Shown here: piece after piece, positions 1 to 6,913 of the stretch
Layout of the letters: each line of letters opens with the position of its first letter
Position numbering within the stretch: position 1 is the first letter of the stretch
DNA from: an uncultured Lachnospiraceae bacterium
Lineage (GTDB): Bacteria; Bacillota; Clostridia; Lachnospirales; Lachnospiraceae
Assembly: GCA_949935685.1 (NCBI GenBank)
Contig: CATLGN010000035.1
Span: 1 to 10,084, forward strand
Reading direction: 5' to 3'
DNA length: 10,084 nt
Position numbers and translations under genes: made by a program
The notes under the pieces: generated by a model
What the model was told of the DNA's origin: nothing
Database searches by the model: none
Seen by the model: only the letters and a program-made list of their open reading frames with translations

Positions 1-891
1 GTTCATGTGAATGTGCAGGGCAACCCGGAGTTTATGCAGCTTTCCGGTAATATCAATAAAATGGTGGAGAGTATCCGCCGGAACATGCAGGAAAATGCAA
101 AACTGTTAGAGCAGCAGAAAGAGGATGTGGAGAATAACCGGATTTTGTTCCGCAATGTCAAAAACGCCTGCACCGACTTAAATCGTGTGTCGGGAGAGAC
201 GCTGGGAAGTGCGGATGATATTTATAACGGAACCGGGCAACAGGAAAAGGCCGTTGCAGATCTGAAACAGATTATGGAGCAGTTGACACAGGAATTGAAC
301 GACAGCGTGGCGGTTTCGGTCAATGTCGCCGAAGAGACAAAAGATACGACGGAGAAGATCCTGCAGACAGAATCGCAGATGGAACTGTTGAAAGATTCCA
401 TGCAGAAGATCAGCGATATGTCAAGAGAGATCGGAAAGATCATTGACGAGATCAAATCCATTGCACAGCAGACGAATATGCTTTCTCTGAACGCTTCCAT
501 TGAGGCGGCGAGAGCAGGCGAAATGGGCAAAGGGTTTGCCGTTGTGGCGGCGCAGGTCGGTGAACTTGCGGCACGGAGCGGACAGGCGGCGAAGGAGACG
601 AATGAACTGATTACCAATTCCATCAATGCGGTGGAAGACGGTAAGCGCATTACGGACGAGACGGCGGAAGCATTTGGCGTTGTCGTAAAAAATATGGAAC
701 GGGCGAGCAGCGACGTGGAAAAGATTACCGGCATGGTAAGGGGAAATGTCGGGATTGTCAGCAGCGCAGTCGGTCAGATCGGCCGGATTTCGGACGTTGT
801 CGAGCGGAATGTGGAAATTTCCCACGATACGAAGCAGGCGTCTTCCAATATGGCGGAGATCACCGGGAAACTTCTGGAGATTGTGGAGTGA
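1..891 (+). CDS. Methyl-accepting chemotaxis protein, C-terminal part (5' end outside window)
   Basis: This is the cytoplasmic signalling part of a chemoreceptor, which controls the CheA kinase through CheW. The frame is open from base 1, so the GTG at 7 is probably internal and the sensor and membrane parts lie upstream. The first ~25 visible residues ([20 protein letters not shown]) look like the end of a HAMP domain. A long heptad-rich coiled coil follows. The highly conserved hairpin tip lies near visible residues 150-190 (about bases 450-570), with [19 protein letters not shown] and then [15 protein letters not shown]; the N-A-x-x-E-A-A-R core is intact. The descending helix continues to the TGA stop. 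No C-terminal CheR/CheB-tethering pentapeptide is seen. The ligand cannot be inferred because the sensor domain is missing. A strong terminator follows, so this is the last gene of its transcript. Confidence 0.95.
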   Translation, partial: VHVNVQGNPEFMQLSGNINKMVESIRRNMQENAKLLEQQKEDVENNRILFRNVKNACTDLNRVSGETLGSADDIYNGTGQQEKAVADLKQIMEQLTQELNDSVAVSVNVAEETKDTTEKILQTESQMELLKDSMQKISDMSREIGKIIDEIKSIAQQTNMLSLNASIEAARAGEMGKGFAVVAAQVGELAARSGQAAKETNELITNSINAVEDGKRITDETAEAFGVVVKNMERASSDVEKITGMVRGNVGIVSSAVGQIGRISDVVERNVEISHDTKQASSNMAEITGKLLEIVE

Positions 892-930
892 GCGGACGCG
901 GGCGATTCCGGTAACGGATAAAATGCAAAG

Positions 931-972
931 GGTACATGCGACGGGAAATCCGGGGCGCATGTACCTTTTTTT
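931..972 (+). terminator. Rho-independent terminator of the chemoreceptor gene
   Basis: GGTACATGCG (931-940) pairs perfectly with CGCATGTACC (956-965) around a 15-nt loop. Seven T residues (966-972) follow directly. It lies 40 bases after the stop codon and closes the chemoreceptor transcript. Confidence 0.9.
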
Positions 973-988
973 GCACCCGAAGACGGCT

Positions 989-1387
989 CACGACAAACGG
1001 ATGAATGAATAAGCTGTGAACATAGCTGTCGGAAGGACAGAAGCGGAAAAACTCTGACAGGATCATGGCTTTCTGCAGATACGTATCGCCGGGGCGATGC
1101 ACCGGGCTGCGGGCATAAGCGGTTCTAAGCGTTGCGGCGGCGGATACCGACAGGTGTGCAATCGGCCTCTATGCGCCATCCGGGCGCAGATCGGCCTTTT
1201 CCGGGCATCCCTGCCCGGAAATTGCGAGCTGTGACGCATCGCCAAGAACCGCTAATACCCTCCGCAAGGTGCATCGCCCCGGCGATACGTATCTGCAGAA
1301 AGCAGATTACATGGCAGGTCTTTTTCCGCCTCTGTCCGGCTCAGTTTATGAAATATTCACAGCTTATTCATTTATGCGTTTGTCATG
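989..1387. repeat. ~395-bp imperfect palindromic (MITE-like) intergenic element
   Basis: Nearly the whole stretch folds back on itself. Paired blocks from outside in are 992-1020 with 1356-1384 (27 of 29 positions complementary by eye, including GACAAACG and a 17-nt block), 1035-1051 with 1321-1337 (16 of 17), 1068-1103 with 1268-1303 (36 of 36) and 1115-1126 with 1245-1256 (11 of 12). The block centres all fall near 1185-1188, so it is one large inverted repeat. No transposase, no convincing coding frame and no clear target-site duplication were found. The small open frames across it on both strands encode matching peptides only because the arms are complementary. It sits between the chemoreceptor terminator and the cysS promoter, without disrupting either. 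A non-autonomous mobile element or a structured RNA/DNA repeat are both possible; the name MITE-like is an inference. Confidence 0.8.
1198..1221. repeat. Hairpin near the centre of the palindromic element
   Basis: TTTCCGGGCA (1198-1207) and TGCCCGGAAA (1212-1221) are perfect complements around a TCCC loop. Just upstream, TGCGCC (1172-1177) pairs with GGCGCA (1183-1188), and ATCGGCCT occurs twice (1161-1168 and 1190-1197). The apex of the large palindrome would therefore branch into small stem-loops instead of forming one simple loop. Confidence 0.7.
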
Positions 1388-1405
1388 GAGGCGGCCCGGT
1401 TGAAT

Positions 1406-1434
1406 TTGATTTTTATGCGGCATAATGTTATAAT
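1406..1434 (+). promoter_or_regulatory. Sigma-A type promoter for cysS, extended -10
   Basis: TTGATT (1406-1411) is separated by 17 bases from a consensus TATAAT (1429-1434), which is preceded by TG at 1426-1427 (extended -10). The predicted start near 1441 gives a short leader of about 40 bases, too short for a T-box. A second TATAAT at 1454-1459 has no good -35. The cysS ribosome binding site AGGAG is at 1471-1475, 7 bases before the ATG. Confidence 0.75.
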
Positions 1435-1482
1435 AACAAAATCGACAGGCGATTATAATATTTTTGATATAGGAGAGCGACA

Positions 1483-2925
1483 ATGAGTTTACGTGTTTAT
1501 AATACGATCACGAACGGAAAAGAGGAATTTCAAAGCATTACGCCGGAACGTGTCGGGATGTATGTGTGCGGGCCGACGGTGTATGGGATGCCGCATGTCG
1601 GGCATGCCAAAAGTTATATCTGCTTCGATATTGTGCGGCGGTATCTGGAGTTTTCCGGCTACAGGGTGAAATATGTGCAGAATATTACGGACATCGGCCA
1701 TCTGGTTGGGGATGCCGACGACGGTGACGATAAGATTCAGAAACAGGCACAGATCGAAAAACTGGATCCGGTGGAGATTGCATATCGCTATGAATGCGAA
1801 TATTTTACCGCCATGGACCGGTTAAACATTCTCCGGCCGTCGATCAGTTGTCGGGCGACGGGACATATCATAGAAATCCAGAAGATGATTCAGGAGATTC
1901 TGGATAAAGGATACGCTTATGTCACCGATCAGGGGAATGTATATTTTGACGTGTATCGCTATCCGAACTACGGAAAACTGTCCGGGCGGACGCTGGATCA
2001 GACGGTCAGCGGCGAACGTATTCTGATTGCGGATGACAAACGCCATTCGGAAGACTTTGCACTGTGGAAGAACGCCGATGCGACACATATCATGCGGTGG
2101 CCTTCGCCATGGGGAGACGGTTATCCGGGATGGCATATTGAATGTTCCGTTATGTCCAGAAAATATCTGGGCGATACATTTGACATCCACGGCGGCGGAA
2201 TGGACAATATTTTCCCGCATCATGAGTGTGAGTGCGCACAGTCCGAAGTGGCAAACGGAAAGCCGTTTGTGCGTTATTTCCTGCATAATAATCTGGTGAC
2301 GGTAAACGGGAAAAAGATGGGCAAATCGCTTGGAAACTTTACGACGCTGGACGATCTGTTTGAACAGGTTTCCCCCATTGCGGTGCGGTTTTATGTTTTG
2401 CTCACGCACTACAGGAGGCCGACCGATTTTGTGCTGGAACAGATTCGGAAAAACGAAGAGATCTACCAGCGTATCAGCGGGCTGGCCGACGAGGCGAGGC
2501 AGATGGAGCCAGAATGCGGCGACCACAAAATACAGGGCGAGGAGATGAGCGGCGTACTGACAGATTTCCTGGCGGCCATGGATGACGACTTTAATACGGC
2601 GCTTGCTATCAGTCATATTTATAAGGCGGAAAAGGTATTGCGGAAAGCGATGAAAGACGACGACAGAGAAACCGTAAGGGATTGCGTTTCGTTTTTTGAC
2701 CGCTATGTAGACCCTGTTCTGGGTCTTCCGTTCCATGCGGCAGAAAAAAAAGCGGAGAATACGGAGCGCACAGACGCGTTGATTGGGCTGATTCTGGAGA
2801 CCAGGGCGAAATGCAAGGCCGAAAAGAATTATGCCATGGCGGATGAGCTGCGCATGAAGCTGCAGGAGATCGGCATTCAGCTGCAGGATACCCGTGAAGG
2901 GACGAAATATACGATTGCGCAATGA
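1483..2925 (+). CDS. cysS: Cysteinyl-tRNA synthetase
   Basis: This class I aminoacyl-tRNA synthetase charges tRNA-Cys with cysteine using ATP, in the cytoplasm. At 480 residues it is close to the usual ~465. The first ATG has AGGAG 7 bases upstream. The signature CGPTVYGMPHVGHAKSY begins at C29, with the HIGH motif as HVGH (38-41). KMGKS at 278-282 is the KMSKS loop. The zinc ligands expected by comparison with the E. coli enzyme are present: C29, C221 in WHIECSVMS, H246 and E250 in FPHHECE. The anticodon-binding helical domain covers roughly residues 340-480. It is transcribed alone from the promoter at 1406-1434, and no amino-acid-responsive leader is visible. No terminator is evident after it; the next promoter begins 5 bases past the stop, so read-through would run into the pheST T-box and be subject to its terminator. 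Confidence 0.98.
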   Translation: MSLRVYNTITNGKEEFQSITPERVGMYVCGPTVYGMPHVGHAKSYICFDIVRRYLEFSGYRVKYVQNITDIGHLVGDADDGDDKIQKQAQIEKLDPVEIAYRYECEYFTAMDRLNILRPSISCRATGHIIEIQKMIQEILDKGYAYVTDQGNVYFDVYRYPNYGKLSGRTLDQTVSGERILIADDKRHSEDFALWKNADATHIMRWPSPWGDGYPGWHIECSVMSRKYLGDTFDIHGGGMDNIFPHHECECAQSEVANGKPFVRYFLHNNLVTVNGKKMGKSLGNFTTLDDLFEQVSPIAVRFYVLLTHYRRPTDFVLEQIRKNEEIYQRISGLADEARQMEPECGDHKIQGEEMSGVLTDFLAAMDDDFNTALAISHIYKAEKVLRKAMKDDDRETVRDCVSFFDRYVDPVLGLPFHAAEKKAENTERTDALIGLILETRAKCKAEKNYAMADELRMKLQEIGIQLQDTREGTKYTIAQ

Positions 2926-2930
2926 TGTGC

Positions 2931-2959
2931 TTGACTTTTATCCGCAGAGAGCATATAAT
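2931..2959 (+). promoter_or_regulatory. Sigma-A type promoter of the pheST operon
   Basis: TTGACT (2931-2936), a 17-base spacer and TATAAT (2954-2959) form a near-consensus promoter. It starts 5 bases after the cysS stop codon, and transcription should begin near 2966, just ahead of the T-box stem I. Confidence 0.88.
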
Positions 2960-2965
2960 GACCAA

Positions 2966-3226
2966 AACTGTGAAGGTGTGTAAGTAATCGGCGTCAGCGG
3001 TTTTCAGAGAGGCATATGTATGCTGTGAGTATGCCAGCCGCCCGCAGATGAATTTCAGCGCCGGAGTTTTCCGCGAAAACCGAAATTTTCGGAGTAAGTG
3101 GATGTAGTTGCTGCATGAAAGCAAAAAGAGTGCGGATCGTTAATTTTCCGATCCGAATATGGGTGGTACCGCGGAATCATTCGTCCCATAGCATAATCAA
3201 GTTTATGCTATGGGACTTTCTTTTTT
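2966..3226 (+). promoter_or_regulatory. T-box leader for pheST (tRNA-Phe sensing)
   Basis: This RNA leader senses uncharged tRNA-Phe and then permits transcription of pheST. Stem I is closed by CGGCG (2989-2993) with CGCCG (3059-3063). It carries the conserved AGAGA bulge (3006-3010), an apical arm GGCATA/TATGCC (3011-3016 with 3030-3035), and a specifier loop with UUC, a Phe codon, at 3054-3056 followed by A. A further stem CGGATCG (3133-3139) pairs with CGATCCG (3149-3155). The T-box core TGGGTGGTACCGCGG is at 3160-3174; its UGGU (3164-3167) matches the ACCA end expected of tRNA-Phe. TATGGG (3158-3163) can pair with CCCATA (3185-3190) to make the antiterminator, which excludes the terminator helix. 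The start position is inferred from the promoter. Confidence 0.95.
3183..3226 (+). terminator. Conditional terminator of the pheST T-box
   Basis: GTCCCATAGCATAA (3183-3196) pairs perfectly with TTATGCTATGGGAC (3203-3216) around a 6-nt loop, followed by TTTCTTTTTT (3217-3226). Its 5' arm shares CCCATA with the antiterminator, so the two folds are alternatives. Confidence 0.95.
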
Positions 3227-3264
3227 GAAACAAATCAAAACAGTAAGGAAAGCAGGGAAACGAT

Positions 3265-4308
3265 ATGCAGGAAAACAATGGAGTATCAGGGAATCTTCCG
3301 GCGCTTCGGGAAACGATCGAAAAAGAACTGGGAGCATTGCAGAGCGTAAAAGAACTCTATGAGTTCAAAAATGTGTATCTGGAAGGGAAAAAAAGCAAGA
3401 TCAGCGAGTTGATGAAGGAGATGCGCAATCTTGCGCCGCAGGAGCGCGCAGATTATGGGAAGGCTGTCAACGCACTGAAGGAATGGGCGCTGGAACGGTT
3501 CGCCGCGATGGAAAAGAAACTGCGGGAACAGGAACTTCGGCAGCGGTATGAGCGTGAGAAGATCGATATTTCGATTCCGGCGCAGCCGATACAGACCGGA
3601 AACCTCCATCCGGTTACGCTGGTCAGAAATCAGATGATCGATATTTTCACAGGCATGGGATTTGAAATCTACGAGGGCAGCGAAATTGAAACGGATTACT
3701 ATAACTTTACCGCGCTCAATACGCCGCAGGATCATCCGGCACGCGATATGCAGGATACGTTTTATGTTTCACCGGAATTTTTGCTGCGGACGCAGACATC
3801 GGCGGGGCAGATTCATGTGATGGAAAAAAAGCAGCCGCCGATCAAGATTCTGTCGCCGGGCAAGGTGTTCCGCTCGGATGACGACGCGACGCATTCGCCG
3901 ATGTTCAGCCAGATGGAAGGTCTTGTCGTAGACCGCGGGATTACGTTAAGCGATCTGAAAGGCATGCTGGATATACTGGTGCAGAAGGTATACGGCGAGG
4001 GGACGGTAACACGGCTGCGGCCGTCATATTTTCCGTTTACGGAGCCGTCTGTGGAAGTGGACTGCAGTTGTTTTGCCTGCGGCGGAAAGGGGTGCAGCCT
4101 TTGCAAAGGAACGGGATGGATTGAGGTTCTCGGCGCGGGGGTTGTCAATAAGCGGGTATTGGAAAACTGTGGAATCGATTCGGAAGAATACAGCGGATTT
4201 GCCTTCGGCATCGGCCTGGAGCGCACGGCCATGCTGAAATACGGAATCAATAATATCAAACTGCTGTTCCAGTCGGATCTGCGGGTATTGCGGCAGTTGA
4301 ACAGATAA
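3265..4308 (+). CDS. pheS: Phenylalanyl-tRNA synthetase alpha subunit
   Basis: This is the catalytic subunit of the alpha2-beta2 enzyme that charges tRNA-Phe. At 347 residues it is of normal length. Residues ~10-100 form the N-terminal coiled coil that contacts tRNA. The class II core follows: [20 protein letters not shown] (motif 1), the motif 2 region [18 protein letters not shown] from about residue 202, and motif 3 [17 protein letters not shown] around 310-325. A cysteine cluster [14 protein letters not shown] (C267, C269, C272, C277, C280) lies between motifs 2 and 3; similar clusters occur in other Firmicutes alpha subunits and could bind metal. The start is the first ATG after the T-box terminator, with a modest AGGGA at 3254-3258. 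pheT follows 23 bases later, so the two are co-transcribed under T-box control. Confidence 0.98.
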   Translation: MQENNGVSGNLPALRETIEKELGALQSVKELYEFKNVYLEGKKSKISELMKEMRNLAPQERADYGKAVNALKEWALERFAAMEKKLREQELRQRYEREKIDISIPAQPIQTGNLHPVTLVRNQMIDIFTGMGFEIYEGSEIETDYYNFTALNTPQDHPARDMQDTFYVSPEFLLRTQTSAGQIHVMEKKQPPIKILSPGKVFRSDDDATHSPMFSQMEGLVVDRGITLSDLKGMLDILVQKVYGEGTVTRLRPSYFPFTEPSVEVDCSCFACGGKGCSLCKGTGWIEVLGAGVVNKRVLENCGIDSEEYSGFAFGIGLERTAMLKYGINNIKLLFQSDLRVLRQLNR

Positions 4309-4331
4309 TCATTGGATGACGGAGGTTTATT

Positions 4332-6776
4332 ATGATAGTACCATTGAGTTGGCTGAAAGATTATGTGGAGATAGACGTCACACCGGACGAACTGGAGAAG
4401 AAACTGTTTGACGCCGGCTTTGAGGTGGAGGAGAAATACGAACTTGGCAGGGATGTCAGCGGCATTGTGGCCGGATATGTCGAGACGTGTGAGGCGATCC
4501 CGGATACGCATCTGCATGTCTGCCAGGTAAATGCCGGGGCGCACGGAACGATGCAGGTATGCTGCGGCGCCGACAATGTAAAGGCGGGCGGCACATTTCC
4601 GCTGGCGCTTGTGGGCGCGACGGTCTATGCGACGGCAAAGGACCACAAGACGGTGGAAGGCGTTATGACGATCAAAAAGGGAAAACTGCGCGGTTATGAA
4701 TCGTGCGGCATGCTCTGCTCTGGCGTGGAACTGGGGTTGACGGAAGATCTGTATCCGGGCGCGGGATATAACGGTCTGCTCGTGCTTCCGGAAAACGCGG
4801 AGCCGGGCATGGATGTAAAACCGATGCTCGGACTGGACGACTGGATTTTTGATATTGCGCTGACTGCGAACCGGCCGGACTGCCAGAGTATGCTGGGCAT
4901 TGCCCGGGAAGTTGCGGCGCTGCTCAATAAAGAACTGAAGATGCCGGCGACGGATTATACGGAGACGGAAGTGGAAAAGGAAGGATTTTCCGTGTCTGTC
5001 GATGCGCCCGACCTCTGTCCGCGCTATATCGGACATTATATATATGATGTGACAATCGCGCCGTCACCGGCATGGATGCGCCGCCGTCTGGCGCTCGTCG
5101 GGATGGCTGCCATTTCCAATGTGGTCGATGTAACAAATTATGTGTTAAAAGAAATCGGCCAGCCGATGCATGCCTTTGACTGCTCTTATCTCGAAGGAAA
5201 CCGGATTCAGGTCAGAAGGGCGGCGCAGGGAGAGCGGATCGTAACGCTGGACGGACAGGAATATGAGATGTCATCTGCCAATCTGGTAATTTGCGATGCG
5301 GTAAAGCCGGTTGCACTGGCCGGCGTCATGGGCGGTCTGAATTCCGAAATCCGTGATACGACGCAGGCCGTTATCTTTGAATCCGCGAAGTTTGCACGGG
5401 ATAACGTCAGAAGAACGGCGCGCAGCCTGGGAAAGAGCACCGACGCCAGCGCGCGGTATGAGAAAGGCGTGGATGAATATTCCGTTGTGCTTGGCATGAA
5501 ACGGGCGCTGCACCTGATCGAAGCGCTTGGATGCGGTAAGATTTCCCGCACACATGCGGACGTCAATACGGGTAATTCCACAGAACCGGTGCCGATGAAA
5601 GTGAGCATCAGCAAAATCAACGGCGTGCTCGGTATCACGGTTCCCGATGACGACATCTATGACATCATGAAAAGACTGCAGTTCCATCCGGTGATCGACG
5701 GGGATGAGCTGTCGCTTGAAGTGCCCGCTTACCGGGAAGACATGCTCCCGGACGGGGATGACGATGTGGAACGGTACCCGGATGTGGCGGAGGAGATTAT
5801 CCGCTTATATGGCTATGATCATATTACGTCGACCTTTATGCCGACCGCACAGGTGACAACGGGCGGCTATACGGTACGGCAGAGGGGAGAACTGGCGTTG
5901 AAAGAAACCCTCTGCGCAATGGGGATTTATGAATGCATGCATTATTCCTTCTTTTCGCCGTCCGATCTCGATTTGCTGAAACTGCCGGCGGATGCAGCGG
6001 AGCGCGACGCCATTCGCCTGTTGAACCCGATCAATCAGGATCTGTCGCTGATGCGGACGACACTGGCGCCGTCGATGCTGAACGCCATATCCCGCAATGA
6101 AAAACAGGGAATCCTGGAGGGCAGACTGTTTGAGGTGGCCAAAGTATTTATTCCCGGGTCATTGCCGCTGACGGCATATCCGCAGGAGCGGGATACGCTC
6201 TGCGTGGGGATTTTCGGAGCGGATGAGACATTTTATACGATGAAATCGATTGCCGGGACGATTGCCGACAGTATGGACATAACGTTTTCCTATACGGCGG
6301 CGGAAAAGACGTTTCTGCATCCCTGGCAGACGGTAGCGGTATCCTGCGAGGGAATCGAACTCGGTTATTTCGGCAAAGTGGCGTATGATATTCAGGAGGA
6401 ACTGAATATGCGCACTTCCGCATTCCTGATGGAACTCGATCTGTCGAAGCTGGCGCAGTGGTATGGAAGGAAGAAAGCGTTTACGCCATTGCCCAGATAC
6501 CCGGAGGAAAAGCGGGATCTGGCGTTTGTGATGGATAAAGAAATTACATTCGGACAGGTGGAAGCCTGCATCCGCAGAGCCAATAAGTATGTGAAGGAGA
6601 TTGTGCTGTTCGACGTATACGAAGGCGGACAGATTCCGGCGGGGAAAAAGAGCATGGCATATACCGTTACCTTTGAACCAAAGGAAGAAGCCTTTACAGG
6701 GGATGCGGTTCAGAAATTTGTGGATAAAATCTGCCGGGTGTTAAAGAATGAACTGGATATTGATTTAAGGGCCTGA
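4332..6776 (+). CDS. pheT: Phenylalanyl-tRNA synthetase beta subunit
   Basis: This is the non-catalytic subunit of PheRS, which binds tRNA and edits mischarged Tyr-tRNA-Phe. Its 814 residues match the full bacterial length (~800). Visible order: N-terminal MIVPLSWLKDYVEI; OB-fold tRNA-binding (EMAP-like) domain ~40-150 with SCGMLCSGVELGL; B3/B4 editing region with TANRPDCQSMLGIAREVA (~177-195), NVVDVTNYVLKEIGQPMHAFD nearby and LAGVMGGLNSEI (~329-340); B5 domain with DVAEEIIRLYGYDHI (484-498); a catalytic-like core; and a C-terminal FDX-ACB anticodon-binding domain from about 720 (RYPEEKRDLAFVMD) to the end. A strong GGAGG (4321-4325) sits 6 bases before the ATG. One oddity is an extra acidic segment of about 8 residues near 470-477, just before the predicted metal-binding acids of B5. 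A terminator hairpin follows. Confidence 0.98.
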   Translation: MIVPLSWLKDYVEIDVTPDELEKKLFDAGFEVEEKYELGRDVSGIVAGYVETCEAIPDTHLHVCQVNAGAHGTMQVCCGADNVKAGGTFPLALVGATVYATAKDHKTVEGVMTIKKGKLRGYESCGMLCSGVELGLTEDLYPGAGYNGLLVLPENAEPGMDVKPMLGLDDWIFDIALTANRPDCQSMLGIAREVAALLNKELKMPATDYTETEVEKEGFSVSVDAPDLCPRYIGHYIYDVTIAPSPAWMRRRLALVGMAAISNVVDVTNYVLKEIGQPMHAFDCSYLEGNRIQVRRAAQGERIVTLDGQEYEMSSANLVICDAVKPVALAGVMGGLNSEIRDTTQAVIFESAKFARDNVRRTARSLGKSTDASARYEKGVDEYSVVLGMKRALHLIEALGCGKISRTHADVNTGNSTEPVPMKVSISKINGVLGITVPDDDIYDIMKRLQFHPVIDGDELSLEVPAYREDMLPDGDDDVERYPDVAEEIIRLYGYDHITSTFMPTAQVTTGGYTVRQRGELALKETLCAMGIYECMHYSFFSPSDLDLLKLPADAAERDAIRLLNPINQDLSLMRTTLAPSMLNAISRNEKQGILEGRLFEVAKVFIPGSLPLTAYPQERDTLCVGIFGADETFYTMKSIAGTIADSMDITFSYTAAEKTFLHPWQTVAVSCEGIELGYFGKVAYDIQEELNMRTSAFLMELDLSKLAQWYGRKKAFTPLPRYPEEKRDLAFVMDKEITFGQVEACIRRANKYVKEIVLFDVYEGGQIPAGKKSMAYTVTFEPKEEAFTGDAVQKFVDKICRVLKNELDIDLRA

Positions 6777-6792
6777 TTGTATGATTTATGAT

Positions 6793-6825
6793 AAAAGCCT
6801 CTGCGGAAACAGCGCGGAGGCTTTT
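6793..6825 (+). terminator. Terminator of the pheST operon
   Basis: AAAAGCCTCTGCG (6793-6805) pairs with CGCGGAGGCTTTT (6813-6825), 13 pairs including one G-U, around a 7-nt loop. The T tract is short (TTTT) and forms part of the stem. It begins 17 bases after the pheT stop. Because of the A-rich 5' arm it could act in both directions. Confidence 0.8.
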
Positions 6826-6900
6826 GCCATGGCGGGAACGGGGAATCCCTCCTTGCATCCGGGTGGAAGATGGCGTATTCTTATATTATAAGGGGGAAAG

Positions 6901-6905
6901 AGGGG
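6901..6905 (+). promoter_or_regulatory. Ribosome binding site fixing the acyltransferase start
   Basis: AGGGG sits 8 bases before the ATG at 6914. The frame stays open back to an ATG at 6788, but that one has no such site and the pheST terminator hairpin lies inside its coding stretch. The start at 6914 is therefore preferred. Confidence 0.7.
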
Positions 6906-6913
6906 AACGCCAT

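Noticed and set aside
983..1393. Target-site duplication flanking the palindromic element
   Set aside because: No convincing direct repeat is visible at either proposed boundary, and the exact ends are blurred by mismatches.
1132..1425. Open frame of 97 codons across the intergenic palindrome, and a partner on the other strand at 1063-1245 with a similar peptide
   Set aside because: The peptide similarity follows directly from the inverted repeat. There is no ribosome binding site, composition is Arg/Pro/Cys-rich as in shadow frames, and no family is recognisable.
1822..2922. 366-codon minus-strand frame opposite cysS, with similar long frames opposite pheS/pheT and the acyltransferase
   Set aside because: These are mirror frames of well-identified genes, rich in Arg, His and Pro, with no family features.
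6853..6881. Possible promoter for the acyltransferase unit: TTGCAT, 17 bases, TATTCT; an AT-rich TATTAT also lies at 6884-6889
   Set aside because: Both match the consensus poorly, and the second has no -35 at proper spacing. A promoter is expected here because a terminator precedes, but I cannot place it with confidence.
6788..6913. N-terminal extension of the acyltransferase from an ATG at 6788
   Set aside because: It would include the pheST terminator hairpin as coding sequence, has no good ribosome binding site, and the MBOAT family normally starts at the first hydrophobic segment, which begins right after the ATG at 6914.
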